A stretch of DNA of 64,000 nt from Aurantiochytrium sp. KH105 (GCA_003116975.1 BGKB01000091.1:124001-188000); one strand, 5' to 3'. Shown: positions 8,447 to 18,262, counted from the stretch's first letter. Notes: generated by a model not told the origin, from the letters alone. Numbers and translations: made by a program.

Positions 8447-10219
8447 ATGGCGACGCGCAGAGCGAGCAGCGGCGAGGTGGTCGGGTGGGAGGTAGTCAAC
8501 ACGAAGCTGGACATCCTGGGCGCCCATGCCGAGGCGTGGGGCGCGCTGCGGCCTTCGGAAAGACTGCAGTACCTGGGCAAGGTGAAGCGAGCCTTGCAAC
8601 GCATGGACATTTATGCTTGGTGCGCCGATTCGGCCTTGCTGCAAGGCTGGGATATGAACACACGGTACGGCCAGAATGTGGCGGCCACCGAGACCAAAAC
8701 AACTGCGTACTTTATCAAGGCCTACATTGAGGCGCTCATGGCGGCATACAATGACATGGTCGCCGCCGGCGACACGTACGAGAGCATCGGACCGAAACGC
8801 CAAGGTCTTCGCGTCGACACGCGCGAGAAAACCGGACGCAAGAGCGTGCATGTCCCGAGAAGTTTCGGAGAATGGGCTGCAGGGACGTCCTTGGATATCC
8901 TGCTCCAACAAGGCGCTCCGGACCCTCGCGTGTCACCCCCCGCAGTCAATCTTGCTTCGAGCCAAGTGTGCGTTGTTCTTGGTGGAGGCAGTCAATCGTA
9001 CTTGTCTGTAAGTGACATCTTGCACCAGCTCTTCGTGGAGGGCCAGGTACCCCTCTTCAAGCACCATCACTTGCGTGCACTCTCCGTGGAACCGGTAGGC
9101 AAGCTTTTCAGCAGCATCATCGAGGACGGTTTCATGGATCATGTTCTATGCGATCCACTTACAACCCGCAGATTGGCAGCGGACCCTCGTGTTGGCGCCG
9201 TGCACGTCACGGGAAGCAAAGCGAGCCATGACGCGATTCTACGACACCTTCGCTCGGCTGAGCAGGAAAAGCGCATGACGAGCCAGCTCAGCTGCGTCAC
9301 GCCCTGGGTGGTGGTTCCTGGTGGCGATGAATGGACCCTGGGTGAGCTCGAGGCTCAGGCCAAGGCTGTGGTCAATGGACTTGTTAAGCAACAGGCATGT
9401 AACTGTTACGCTCCCAACATGCTCGTCATTGATGCGGATTGGCCATCCAAGGAGACCTTTCTCACGGAACTGCGAACTGCTCTTGCATTGGCCCCTCAGC
9501 CGCCAGCATATTATCCGGGCACCAAAGAGCGATACGACAACCTCGTGGCCGCCTACGAAGGGCGTAGCGATGCCGTGCTTGAGTACATTGAGTCTCCTGA
9601 GCAGGAAGGTCTTGCTCCGGATTTTGTCCAGGACGACGATCCGCGAAAGCCGCTTCAAGTGCTACTCATTCTTCACAAGGTAAACATGAGGTCGTTTCAG
9701 CGCGCTCCTGCGTTTTCGATTGAGCCCTTTGCGCCCGTGCTAACAATTTGCGAGATGGAAAACACCCTAAATGACGAAGCGCTCTTTCTCAAGCAGACGG
9801 CGAGATTTCTCAATAATCACGTCTTTGGCTCCCTCTCGTGCACGCTCATCGTGCACTACAGCCTGCAAGGTTCGGAAGCTGTGGAGAAAGCTGTAGACGA
9901 TCTGCGATATGGCTGTATATGTATCAATGGCTCCTCCTCGGCCATGTTTCTCGCCCCCAATGGCGTCTGGGGTGCCTTTCCGGGCGCTAGTGTCGACTTG
10001 GCCAAGTCAGGCATTGGTTTTGTGCACAATTGTCTCTTGCTATCCAATGTCGAAAAGGGCGTCCTGCGTCAAGCCTTTGCAACCAATGCGTCAGCACAAA
10101 CAGATCACCCAGGGGAGAATCCAGGAAACACAACGCTCGTGCGTCGCAATGCAGAGTTCATGGTGCGCCCTAATCCTTGGCGGCTTGCCAAGGTTGCGGG
10201 CGCGGCCATGTTTGGCTAG
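8447..10219 (+). CDS. Divergent aldehyde dehydrogenase superfamily protein
   Basis: A 590-residue protein from ATG 8447 (MATRRASSGEV); the frame extends upstream but that part looks like leader. The ALDH fold can be followed. The N-terminal helix reads AEAWGALRPSERLQYLGKV. A cofactor-domain stretch contains VPLFKHHHLRALS (KPS-like position). VGAVHVTGSKASHDAI matches the ALDH FTGS motif. VNGLVKQQACNCYAPNM aligns with the N-x-G-Q-x-C catalytic loop. The usual general-base Glu of the LELGGK motif is absent (SQLSCVTPWVVV here). Loss of that Glu is typical of CoA-acylating or otherwise atypical members, so the reaction is unknown. It lacks a clear targeting peptide and is longer than most ALDHs (about 500). 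Confidence 0.75.
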   Translation: MATRRASSGEVVGWEVVNTKLDILGAHAEAWGALRPSERLQYLGKVKRALQRMDIYAWCADSALLQGWDMNTRYGQNVAATETKTTAYFIKAYIEALMAAYNDMVAAGDTYESIGPKRQGLRVDTREKTGRKSVHVPRSFGEWAAGTSLDILLQQGAPDPRVSPPAVNLASSQVCVVLGGGSQSYLSVSDILHQLFVEGQVPLFKHHHLRALSVEPVGKLFSSIIEDGFMDHVLCDPLTTRRLAADPRVGAVHVTGSKASHDAILRHLRSAEQEKRMTSQLSCVTPWVVVPGGDEWTLGELEAQAKAVVNGLVKQQACNCYAPNMLVIDADWPSKETFLTELRTALALAPQPPAYYPGTKERYDNLVAAYEGRSDAVLEYIESPEQEGLAPDFVQDDDPRKPLQVLLILHKVNMRSFQRAPAFSIEPFAPVLTICEMENTLNDEALFLKQTARFLNNHVFGSLSCTLIVHYSLQGSEAVEKAVDDLRYGCICINGSSSAMFLAPNGVWGAFPGASVDLAKSGIGFVHNCLLLSNVEKGVLRQAFATNASAQTDHPGENPGNTTLVRRNAEFMVRPNPWRLAKVAGAAMFG

Positions 10220-10230
10220 TCGACCACGTT

Positions 10231-10282
10231 ATTCACTCTCTCACTCACTCACTGTCACTCACTCACTCACTCACTCACTGAC
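10231..10282 (+). repeat. (ACTC)n tetranucleotide repeat
   Basis: Tandem CACT/ACTC units, interrupted once by GTC, lie just after the ALDH-like stop. The rest of the convergent gap 10220-10516 holds only T-rich 3' UTR-like sequence. Confidence 0.85.
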
Positions 10283-10516
10283 AGGCGCCGCGACTCCAGA
10301 CGACATCGGGAGCCCGCGTGCCTCCTACGCACGTTCTCAAGGCTTTCCATGCGAAAGATCGAGACTGGGCTGAACAGAATCTCGACTTTTGTGTGTTGTG
10401 TCATGCGTCTGGTTCATTCGGCCTGCAACCCTCGTTCAACTTTCGTAGAAACTCCACAGCTTTTCGATTTTGTTTTTATTTTACCTTTCTACTCTCTCCC
10501 TGACAGACCAATCCAA

Positions 10517-12766
10517 CTATGTGCGTTTTGTCTTTTCGGAAAGGGTGTCCCGCTTTGTTGCAGCTCGCCCAAAGGCCTTGCACGAACGCGAGACAACAAT
10601 GGCCAGAACTGCAATGAGCAGAAGCGCCGTGGCGATTTCTTCAGGAACGCCATAGTGATACCCGAGCGAGGTGTTGGCGAGCACAGCAGAGTCTGTCGCG
10701 AGGGTCTGAAACTGGCGGGAAACAGACTTGTACTTTTGCGGAAGATCATTACGTGAGACAACACCGCGGTGGACGATGCGATAGGTCCCCGAGCCCTGGT
10801 CCTCCGGAACGATCCACTGGCATGTGCAGGTGCTGAAGATTGCCCAACGGCTGCGCCAGAAAAACCGGAGATTCCAGTCGTGATCGTTGGCAATCGTTGT
10901 CCAAGTTGACGAGTCCGCTGCCTTGGTCTGCACGTCGCAGAATGACTTGATGAGAAACTGGCTGTTGAGCGGCCGCGCGCACCAAAACGTAGCCTCCACG
11001 AGGTCTCCACGAGCAAACTCCTGACCAAGTGGCACATCGGTAAGCGTGTCGCCAAGCTTGACGCCTGGAGGAAAGCGAGCATTGTCATCAAGCATTTTGG
11101 TGGCAACGTCAAGGGGTGCGGTTCGACCCTCTGCAACAAAAACCGGAGCAGCAAGAGCCTGCGCCTCGGGCCCATCTTCAATGATGCGCGTGAGCATGCC
11201 TTGAATGGCGCGGAGCTGATTGCGGCCAAAATGCGTTGATGCACCTTCGTAGTGCTGGACGTCGTACTCCTCCGCGGTGGCAAGGTATCCCGCATACGCG
11301 TTACTGCACGCTAGAACTTCGACGTGTTCGACATCACGCGAGGCCTTTGTAAGGGCGCTACGGATGGTGTCGCGAATGCGCCGACCCGACATGGTGGTCA
11401 CCTCAAAGGGCAGCACGGCCAAAGCTAAACCGCCGATGGATACGACTTGGACGGGAAGGACGCGAGGCGTGGCTGGAGGATCTGTGAGCCCCGTGGCCAG
11501 CGCGCAATCCTTGGGAGCGTGGCATGCCTGCACGTCGTCGGGAATGTCGGTACGGCCAATGATCAGACCTGTCAGATAGCGTACGAATGATGCGCCCGGA
11601 GCGCGGAGACGACCCTCGTAGACCAAGGGTACACCACGGCCATCTTCTGTGCCCGCCAGCATTTGCAGACCACTGACCGCTGGACAGAGCCCAAGGCCTT
11701 CGCGCGTTGTATGAGAGGGAAAATCGAAGGCAACTTTGCGCGACCAAAGAGACGATTTGAGGAGTGACCACGGATGTGGGCCGCGGTCAAAAAGCACGGC
11801 TTCCGCCGCATTGGCTTGGCAGCGACCAATGACCTCTGCGCTACGAACAAAGTCGGTGTCGTGGACGCCCGTAAAGGTACCGTCTCCGCGGTCGACGGTG
11901 TTGGGACTCACGTCACCTGCGTCGATTTGAAAGAAAGCCACACTTGTATCTGGGTACTTGGACTCGAGAAGCCATTCTGCATACCCTTTATTGTCCGAGC
12001 TGACCATGTTGTTGGCGCCGACAAGACTGGTTGTGTGCACCGCGAAAAATGTCCACAACGCGGCGACCTTGGGCTCTCCGTCCGCCTCATCGATCACCCT
12101 TACGACTGTCATTTTGTTATTTTTCACGTCGTCGTAGCGGGCGCGCTCCTCGGCTGGGTTGGCCATGTAGGCGCCGATTGACCGTTGTGCGCTGCAATTG
12201 CGAATCTCGGTCCAGGTAACCTCGAGACGGCGTGGAGCACGTAGCGTATAGGCGTCCTGGACCGCCTTGACAATACGTGCCGTGACCATGTCAAAATGCA
12301 CGGGAGAGAAGCCGAGCACGGTAAGATAGTATAGATAGAACGAGTGAAGGCCGCCAGGTCCAGAGTGCGTGTGTTGCGCATGAATGACAATATTGTCGGC
12401 TGTGAATTCTCCATCGGGAAAGAGTTCTACCAGTTTCGTGACAACAGCTTCATGCAAGGCAAGAGGAATGCTGTGAATGTCGCAGTGAATGAGCGCCACG
12501 AGACTTCCGTTTGCATCCTCGATGACGTAGGCACGTACGAAAAGCCTATTGAGGAGGCCTTTGGCCCGCTGGAGCATATCCGCGTAGCCCATCATGGTTT
12601 GACCTGCGACAGGTCCTGTCACGTCTTGCTTTGCAATGCCCACGTTGAAGACACCATCACGCTCACTTGCAGTGGCAGATGTCATGACTGGCGTTGTCAA
12701 CGTCGCTATCGTTACGATCACGAGAGCAAGCACCACAAGGAATCGGGACCTTGGGAACGACATCAT
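10517..12766 (-). CDS. ASAH2: Neutral ceramidase (N-acylsphingosine amidohydrolase)
   Basis: The 749-residue product starts at MMSFPRSRF (ATG 12766); the open frame upstream of this looks like leader. An N-terminal hydrophobic segment (residues 8-25, FLVVLALVIVTIATL) is a signal peptide or anchor. The catalytic domain begins FNVGIAKQDVTGPVAGQTMMG, a family hallmark. Zinc-ligand histidines lie in HAQHTHSGPGG (about 129-139). The nucleophile motif SSDNKGYAE is at 256-264, followed by GDVSPNT. A C-terminal Ig-like domain precedes a hydrophobic segment near 709-725 (ALLLIAVLAIVV) and a basic tail, so it is probably membrane-anchored. Ceramidase splits ceramide into sphingosine and fatty acid, at the cell surface or in the secretory pathway. 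It converges with the ALDH-like gene. Confidence 0.93.
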   Translation of the reverse strand: MMSFPRSRFLVVLALVIVTIATLTTPVMTSATASERDGVFNVGIAKQDVTGPVAGQTMMGYADMLQRAKGLLNRLFVRAYVIEDANGSLVALIHCDIHSIPLALHEAVVTKLVELFPDGEFTADNIVIHAQHTHSGPGGLHSFYLYYLTVLGFSPVHFDMVTARIVKAVQDAYTLRAPRRLEVTWTEIRNCSAQRSIGAYMANPAEERARYDDVKNNKMTVVRVIDEADGEPKVAALWTFFAVHTTSLVGANNMVSSDNKGYAEWLLESKYPDTSVAFFQIDAGDVSPNTVDRGDGTFTGVHDTDFVRSAEVIGRCQANAAEAVLFDRGPHPWSLLKSSLWSRKVAFDFPSHTTREGLGLCPAVSGLQMLAGTEDGRGVPLVYEGRLRAPGASFVRYLTGLIIGRTDIPDDVQACHAPKDCALATGLTDPPATPRVLPVQVVSIGGLALAVLPFEVTTMSGRRIRDTIRSALTKASRDVEHVEVLACSNAYAGYLATAEEYDVQHYEGASTHFGRNQLRAIQGMLTRIIEDGPEAQALAAPVFVAEGRTAPLDVATKMLDDNARFPPGVKLGDTLTDVPLGQEFARGDLVEATFWCARPLNSQFLIKSFCDVQTKAADSSTWTTIANDHDWNLRFFWRSRWAIFSTCTCQWIVPEDQGSGTYRIVHRGVVSRNDLPQKYKSVSRQFQTLATDSAVLANTSLGYHYGVPEEIATALLLIAVLAIVVSRSCKAFGRAATKRDTLSEKTKRT

Positions 12767-13241
12767 GGGTTCGGTATCGTTTGTGTGAGCGAGTGAGGGT
12801 GATAGGTTTTGTTGCACGAAGGAGTCGCCCAATGAATGGCAAGATACCCTCCTACCACTGTCAGCTGCAGGCAGACGATCTGCTTCTCCAGCGTCAGGTT
12901 TATGTCGACCCTTGGTCGTTCTTTGCTTATCAGCAGCTGCCTCTGCGCATCGCACGCCTCTCGCGGGCTCAGCGCCCTGCGCCGTACCTCACTCACTTGC
13001 CCACGACGCCAACTCGCGTCTCAGAAAGGCTTCCTTCCTGCTCTGCTCTGACCAGAAAAGAAAAAAAAATCTCAATTGGCGCAACCCAAAAGTGCTCTCA
13101 GACCCGTTTTCTGCATCTGTTCCGTACCTGTTCCTTCCCTTAGTTCCCGATTTGAGACGTTATTTTAACCGCCTTACCTTACAAGCGTTACTTCAACCGC
13201 CTTCGCGACGGCCTTTTTTCTTCCGATCACCTTACCCAAAG
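12767..13241. promoter_or_regulatory. Divergent promoter region, ceramidase to RPS13
   Basis: This is the ceramidase-proximal part of an 802-bp divergent gap. AT-richer sequence at 13050-13230 contains two AACCGCCTT copies near 13168 and 13196 and a T-run at 13214. Open frames here have no recognisable product. Confidence 0.4.
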
Positions 13242-13253
13242 CCCTAACCCTAG
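13242..13253 (+). promoter_or_regulatory. Telo-box-like element upstream of RPS13
   Basis: CCCTAACCCTAG, preceded by ACCCAAAG, lies about 315 bp upstream of the RPS13 ATG. Telomere-repeat-like boxes are known regulators of ribosomal-protein promoters in plants, and Rap1 sites play that role in yeasts. The role here is inferred from sequence and position only. Confidence 0.5.
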
Positions 13254-13396
13254 CCTTGCTCCAGTCAATAATGTGGGGAAGGGCGCCGCGGGTGGAGGCG
13301 GGCGCGGCGCGGGATTAAGGCGGGAGGGCGCGTGCGGAGGGGCCATAGAAAGGTCGCGGAGGGAAGGGAGCGAAGGGAGGAGGGCGGGCGGGGAGG

Positions 13397-13484
13397 GGCG
13401 GCAAGTGGGTTATAGCGCGGGTGCAAGTGGAGAAAGGCGGGGCGGCAAGTGCGGCCCGGGGCGGCGGCAAGTGCGCGAAAGCAA
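13397..13484 (+). repeat. Four-copy 22-bp phased GGCGGCAAGTG array upstream of RPS13
   Basis: GGCGGCAAGTG occurs at 13397, 13441 and 13463, and the variant GGGTGCAAGTG at 13419, so the units start exactly 22 bp apart. The array ends about 85 nt before the RPS13 ATG, in the G-rich promoter or leader. Only the 11-bp core is conserved between units, as expected for a repeated binding site rather than a recent tandem duplication. Confidence 0.8.
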
Positions 13485-13568
13485 GGGAGGGGAGGAGGCG
13501 CGGCGTAGCAGCAGCAGATTGGAAAGCAGCGAGGCAGCAAGGAGCAGCAACGCAGCGAGACCAGCAGG

Positions 13569-14524
13569 ATGGGCCGCGTGTACGGCAATGGCAAGGGCAT
13601 GTCCGGCAGCGCGCTGCCCTACAAGCGCACGCCGCCCTCATGGCTCAAGATCTCCCCCGAGGTACGTGCCTCGCGCGCGCCGAGCGCGCCGTGGCGAGCT
13701 TGCCGTGGATGAGATGGATGGATGGAGGGAGGGAGGCGTGCCGCCACCACTGGCTGGCGGGGCGTGGCCTATCTCCGTCTCTCTTGCGTTGGCGTGCGGT
13801 CGTGCCGTGTGGAAGACGCACGCCAAGGCGGGAGCAGACGAAAGGACGTGGGCAACTACTACGATCTCAGATTATGGTGTTGTCGTTGGTGGTGGTGGTG
13901 GTGGTGACGATGACAGAGGATGAGAAAATGAATACTGACATATGTGCGATGCTGATTGGTTGCGTGCTCCCCCCCCCCCGCGCTCCCCTTCTCGTGTGCC
14001 GATGTGACGTTTGCTGTGTGTGGAACAACAGGAGGTCGAGTCGCAGTGCTGCAAGCTCGCCAAGAAGGGCCTGAACCCCTCCCAGATCGGTGTCATCCTG
14101 CGTGACTCCCATGGCATCGCCCAGGTCCGCAGCATGCTCGGCCACAAGATCTCCCGTATTCTCAAGAAGAACGGTCTCGCCGCTGAGCTCCCGGAGGACC
14201 TTTACTTTCTGATCAAGAAGGCTGTGTCGATGCGTAAGCACCTCGAGCGCAACCGCCGCGACAAGAGCGCCAAGTACTCGCTTATTCTCCTTGAGTCCCG
14301 CATCCACGTAAGTTTCCGTTTCCCTTCTTTTCCTCATGCATGGCGTGTGGCCTTTGCGTCAACCCACGTCTTTACTCGCACCAGACGAACATTTTTACTG
14401 ACAGCTATACCACCTTTTTCTCATTACGAAAACATAGCGCCTCTCCCGCTACTACAAGCGCACCAAGCACTTGCCCCCTACCTGGCGCTACGAGTCGAGC
14501 ACCGCCTCTGCTCTCGTTGCGTAA
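13569..14524 (+). CDS. RPS13: 40S ribosomal protein S13 (uS15), three exons
   Basis: The exons are 13569-13661, 14032-14307 and 14438-14524. They are joined across GTACGT...CAG (370 nt) and GTAAGT...TAG (130 nt) introns. The 151-residue product has the usual eukaryotic length. It begins [20 protein letters not shown], contains [20 protein letters not shown] and [13 protein letters not shown], and ends [10 protein letters not shown], all hallmarks of S13. It binds 18S rRNA in the small-subunit platform. Intron 1 carries a C-run at 13969-13978. The G-rich upstream region holds a telo-box-like site and a phased repeat. Splice phases are 0 at both junctions. Confidence 0.97.
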
Positions 14525-15325
14525 ATCATCAAGCAAACCGAGTTTTTTACGCATCTCCCTTGTCTTATCTTTTGCTTTGTCTTCTTCCCCTCTTGCTTGT
14601 CCGTTTGCTTGCTTGCAGGTAGGCATGCTCTCCTGTTGTGTCGTCCAAGACTGCCGTAGTTATTAGATTGTTATTCTCGTTCTCAGCGCCGAGAACGATC
14701 GGATGATTACTCTTTTTTGCAACAGTTCATCTCTGCCTCGATCAACCAACCGACCAACCGCAGCTGAGATCTCTGGTGCTGCTCTGATGATTCCCCAGAG
14801 CTCTCTCCCTCAATTTCTCCTGAGTCTGGCAGCAGTGGACAAGTATCAGCCAGGAAACAGCTGCGGTCGCTGCCAATGCTCAAGGCTATTTTTTCCCTGG
14901 TGTACCCATCCCTTCTCATTGCAATTGCCAGCCCTTTGAAGACGAATAAACACTTGTTTCTTGATACCTTCCCGCTTCAAGTTGTATGTCACGAGTACTA
15001 GTAGCAGTCGCGGCCGGCCCACCAGCGCGAGCAATTCCAAGACGAGCGTCCACGCGGCGGTCGGGACGGAGCAGCGGGCGCCTTCGGTCAGCAAGCGCTC
15101 GCGTCACGACCGCAGCTTTCTCGGGCGCGCGTGCCCTCTCCACAGGCCCGGCGACGGCGACCAGCGAGCGCCCCGGCTCGTCGCTGACTGTCGTGAGGGA
15201 GATTGGACATTTCCCCCCCTTGCTGTAGTAGGGTGGAAAAGGGGCCGTGCGTGCGTGCGTGCGTCCGTGCGTGCACAACGACACCAAGCTACGCGTTGAT
15301 CTCGAACAGCGACAAGGCAAGAATA
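14525..15325. other. Intergenic spacer with a GTGC/GTCC microsatellite
   Basis: An 801-bp gap that includes the RPS13 3' UTR (T-rich to about 14720) and GC-rich upstream sequence of the next gene. A (GTGC)n/(GTCC) microsatellite occupies 15245-15276. I see no coding frame with support. Confidence 0.4.
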
Positions 15326-15940
15326 ATGGCGGACGCCCTTGAAGACGGGCGCGTGTACTTGCCAAAGCCAGAAGATCGTCGACGAAGCACGTTGAACTCA
15401 ACGCTCTCGGGCGCCTCGTCTACCGATGGGAGACTCTGCTGCTCGACGTGCGTGGCGCTCATGCACGCTTTCAATGGACCATTGGTATTGATTTGGCGAT
15501 CTCTTTTCGCACTCGGTGTCGTGTCGATCATTGGCAACTTTTTTGCCGTGTGTGTGCTCTTGGCGACCCCGCGATTCGCGCTGCTGGTGCAGCGAAATTC
15601 ATTAGGGGGCTCAAGTGCCGAAGTGGCCGTCCTTGTGTTTGCCTATATTATCGCTGCAATTCTGCTGCCCCTTATGGTGACCACAAATTGGAATGCTGCC
15701 TCTGGAAACGACTTTGACGCGCTTGCGACTTCGAATCCGAAGCGTATCGTATTAGCTGCAGTCACCTTTATCCTTGGCACGGGGCTTTTGCTTTCCGGAA
15801 GCGTGGCAACCTTTGCTATTTTCTCAGCCATTGTGGCTATTCTCACGCCCATGGTTTTAATTCTTGTCAGCGTCCTGCATCTTCGTTCGGTTCAAAGACA
15901 AGTGCAGAAGAAATCATCTACTTCAAGCGATGACCCGTAG
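15326..15940 (+). CDS. Predicted four-TM membrane protein, function unknown
   Basis: A 204-residue product from ATG 15326 (MADALEDGRVYLP). A short hydrophilic N-terminus with a Cys pair (LCCSTC) precedes hydrophobic segments around residues 53-82 (SLFALGVVSIIGNFFAVCVLL), 95-115 (VAVLVFAYIIAAILLPLMV), 135-150 (VLAAVTFILGTGLLLSG) and 155-180 (IFSAIVAILTPMVLILVSVL). A basic, Ser-rich tail (RSVQRQVQKKSS) follows. Four segments of this size could suit a small vesicle or tetraspan protein, but no signature of a named family is visible. The ATG context is AATAATGGC. Confidence 0.65.
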   Translation: MADALEDGRVYLPKPEDRRRSTLNSTLSGASSTDGRLCCSTCVALMHAFNGPLVLIWRSLFALGVVSIIGNFFAVCVLLATPRFALLVQRNSLGGSSAEVAVLVFAYIIAAILLPLMVTTNWNAASGNDFDALATSNPKRIVLAAVTFILGTGLLLSGSVATFAIFSAIVAILTPMVLILVSVLHLRSVQRQVQKKSSTSSDDP

Positions 15941-16988
15941 TGTTGAGTTCTATGCGTTTTCCTGTTTGCTGACCCCCTGTATGTGATTCTAAATGATAAT
16001 AAAAAGAAAGGGAGAAGGAGAATGAAGCCTTCAATCGTTGTCTCCTCTTTGCTCAATGCTTGCTATGCCAAAGTTGTAATAAAAGGTCATTTCTATTTCC
16101 GAAATTGCAGCCTGCTGCTTCTGCTAAGCTACGTAACGTCCCATCATCGTGTCGAGCCCACTTCCGCAGGACAAACGTCTGGAGTGAGTTAAGTGAAAGA
16201 AGAAAAGACGTTGCGGCACCTTTGCTTTTCCTTATTCGTCAGCGAGCTCCTTTTTTGTGAGGTCTCACAGAAATAGAAAAGTAACTGCTGATCATCATGG
16301 GGTGGCATCATGCAGCTAGCTGGTCACCTATCCCCTTCATCTTGACCAGCAATATCACGAGATTGGTCTGCTGCCATTTACAGGTCAGAAGCAGCAGCTC
16401 CCTTTCTCGAGAGAGCTTCACGTCATGTGTCAACACCAGACCACCAGGCAGTCCATGGACATCGATGCGACCGCTACGTTTCGATTTCATTCTTGTCCTA
16501 GTGCACACCTATATTGCGTCGTGGGGCGCACATTATCGCCCAACGCTTGCTTCGTTTCATCGTGCGCACCGCAGCCGCAACTGCAGCAGCAGCTGGCGAT
16601 GGAGTTCGTGTCCTTGCCGCCGCTGCTGAGAGCGCGACTGCGAGTTTACCTTTCATTCGGTCGCATTCGGCCTTTGATGTGGCGGCTTGTGGAACGCACA
16701 AGCCAGGAAGGTGTGTAGAACATTAAAGTTGTGCATACTACAATGTATACGTAAGCGGCGGGACGAAGAAGGCCGAGGACAAAGCGGAGACTCGCGGCGC
16801 AAGCAAAACTCGAACAGCGCGCCACGGCCTGACGCGCCAAGGACGGCAGTGAAAGGCAGGTGGACGGGCGCGCGAGCACGCGAGGCCGTACGCTTTTTCG
16901 AAAAGGAGGAGGACGAAACGCCGGCAGGCCTGCCCCTTTCGTGCTGCTGGGGACGGCAGCCAGTCCTCTGCGAAGGCAGGAGGGAAAG
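15941..16988. other. Intergenic spacer, about 1 kb
   Basis: This 1,048-bp gap holds the 3' UTR of the 4-TM gene and the promoter of the lipase-like gene. Small open frames occur at 16308-16701 on both strands. Those on the minus strand are Ala/Arg-rich or start at GTG, and no known protein is recognised. No RNA gene is evident. Confidence 0.35.
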
Positions 16989-17858
16989 ATGACGGCGGCC
17001 GGCGCGGCGTCCAAGCCGGCCATCTGCCTCGCGCATGGACTCATCAACCCACTGGCCAATGCGTGCGACACTATCATGCGGCGCACATACTTTACGGGGA
17101 TCCCTGAGTTTCTCCGTGGCATGGGGTATCGGGTCCTCGAGCCGCAAGTGAGCTTCATGGGCCATGTGCACGAGCGCGCGGCGCAGCTTCGAGAGCAAAT
17201 TTCAGGCTGGGAGGAGCGTGAAAAAGGGGAGCGCGTGATTCTTGTGGGTCATTCAATGGGCGGCTTGGACGCACGCTGGATGATTTCACAGCTGCAGGGC
17301 GATGAATTGGTCAAATCTCTCGTCTCTGTAGGCACGCCTCACCGTGGGACGTGCGTCGCCGACACGGTTGTCGACGGCCTCACGCCCGTTGCACGCTACT
17401 ACGATCACCTTGACTCGATGGGTTGGAGCATTCGCGCTCTTGAATGTCTGACACGCTCCTATATGCAGGAGGAGTTCAATCCAGCGTGCCAAAACTCGCC
17501 TGACGTCGAGTACTACTCTGTGTCTGGCATCGCAGACCCAGAGACTGCAGCGGCCATCATTCGCCCCATTTTCAAAATCATGCTGCGCGAGGAAGGTGCG
17601 AGCGATGGCCTTGTCAGCCTCGAATCATCCAAGTGGGGCACGCACCTCGGCACCTTTCCGGTGGATCACATTGAGCAAATTTTCCTCACGCCGCCGGCGA
17701 TTGCCATGTATCACTCGTTACTCGAGGCTGTCGATCCGGAAAAGGTTGTTGTGCCTCCTGCAAAGGATGTTGCGGAGGCCATCAAGGCAAGCGAGCAAAA
17801 GTTGCACATTGCTCAGGATCCTTCCGCGCCGACATCAGCAAGATTCATGGCGAGCTAG
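16989..17858 (+). CDS. Triacylglycerol lipase-like alpha/beta hydrolase
   Basis: 289 residues from ATG 16989 (MTAAGAASKPAIC). The fold has an oxyanion HG motif at 16-17 (CLAHGLINPL), the nucleophile elbow VGHSMGGLDARW with Ser89, SVGTPHRGT after it, an acidic residue in DGLVSLESSKWG (Asp206), and His227 in PVDHIEQIF. The GHSMGG elbow, the TPHRG strand and the late DGLV..SS..G segment match the bacterial-type (Burkholderia LipA-like) and eukaryotic triacylglycerol lipase family. It should hydrolyse acylglycerol or another ester. No signal peptide is seen from this start, so the enzyme is probably cytosolic or lipid-droplet associated (inference). Confidence 0.85.
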   Translation: MTAAGAASKPAICLAHGLINPLANACDTIMRRTYFTGIPEFLRGMGYRVLEPQVSFMGHVHERAAQLREQISGWEEREKGERVILVGHSMGGLDARWMISQLQGDELVKSLVSVGTPHRGTCVADTVVDGLTPVARYYDHLDSMGWSIRALECLTRSYMQEEFNPACQNSPDVEYYSVSGIADPETAAAIIRPIFKIMLREEGASDGLVSLESSKWGTHLGTFPVDHIEQIFLTPPAIAMYHSLLEAVDPEKVVVPPAKDVAEAIKASEQKLHIAQDPSAPTSARFMAS

Positions 17859-18172
17859 AAAATGACGTCACCTTTTGTACCAGAGCGGAACAGAAGAGTC
17901 ATGGCGTGGGAGCTTTTCAGTCAGGTGTAGTTAGGTGTAGTCAGGTATAGTCAGGTAGTCGGACAGGTAGGTAGACAGTTTAGTCATGCAGCGGAGCAGT
18001 CAGTGAGCTCCCCGCTGGGTGTTGTTGGCGAGCTCGTCAAAAGCAAAGTCCCCTTGACCTGTCCGATATTTTTAGATCGCGAGCTGCTTGAGCTTCGTTC
18101 GGAGCATTTGTTTGTCTTCGTCTTTGAACACTCCCCGCATTGCTCTGTTCGTCAACAGGTTCGCGCGCACTT
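17859..18172. other. Lipase 3' region with short AGGTAGTC-type repeats
   Basis: Just after the lipase stop, imperfect TCAGGTGTAG/TCAGGTATAG units run at 17929-17965. Nothing else is recognised. Confidence 0.4.
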
Positions 18173-18262
18173 GCAAGCAAACACACTAGCAAGCAAGCAA
18201 GCAAGCAAACTAGCAAACAGGCAAGCAAGCAAACCAGCAAGCAGCAAGCAGCAAGCAGCAAC
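18173..18262 (+). repeat. (CAAG)n/(CAAGCAG)n microsatellite cluster
   Basis: Tandem GCAA/CAAG units with interruptions (CTAGC, ACAGG), then AGCAGCA units. It lies between two convergent genes. Confidence 0.9.

Noticed and set aside
14785-14822. Box C (TGATGA) and box D (CTGA) pair after RPS13, possible C/D snoRNA
   Set aside because: Only about 30 nt separate the boxes and no convincing terminal stem is present. RPS13 intron 1 was also checked for a U14-like snoRNA and nothing clear was seen.
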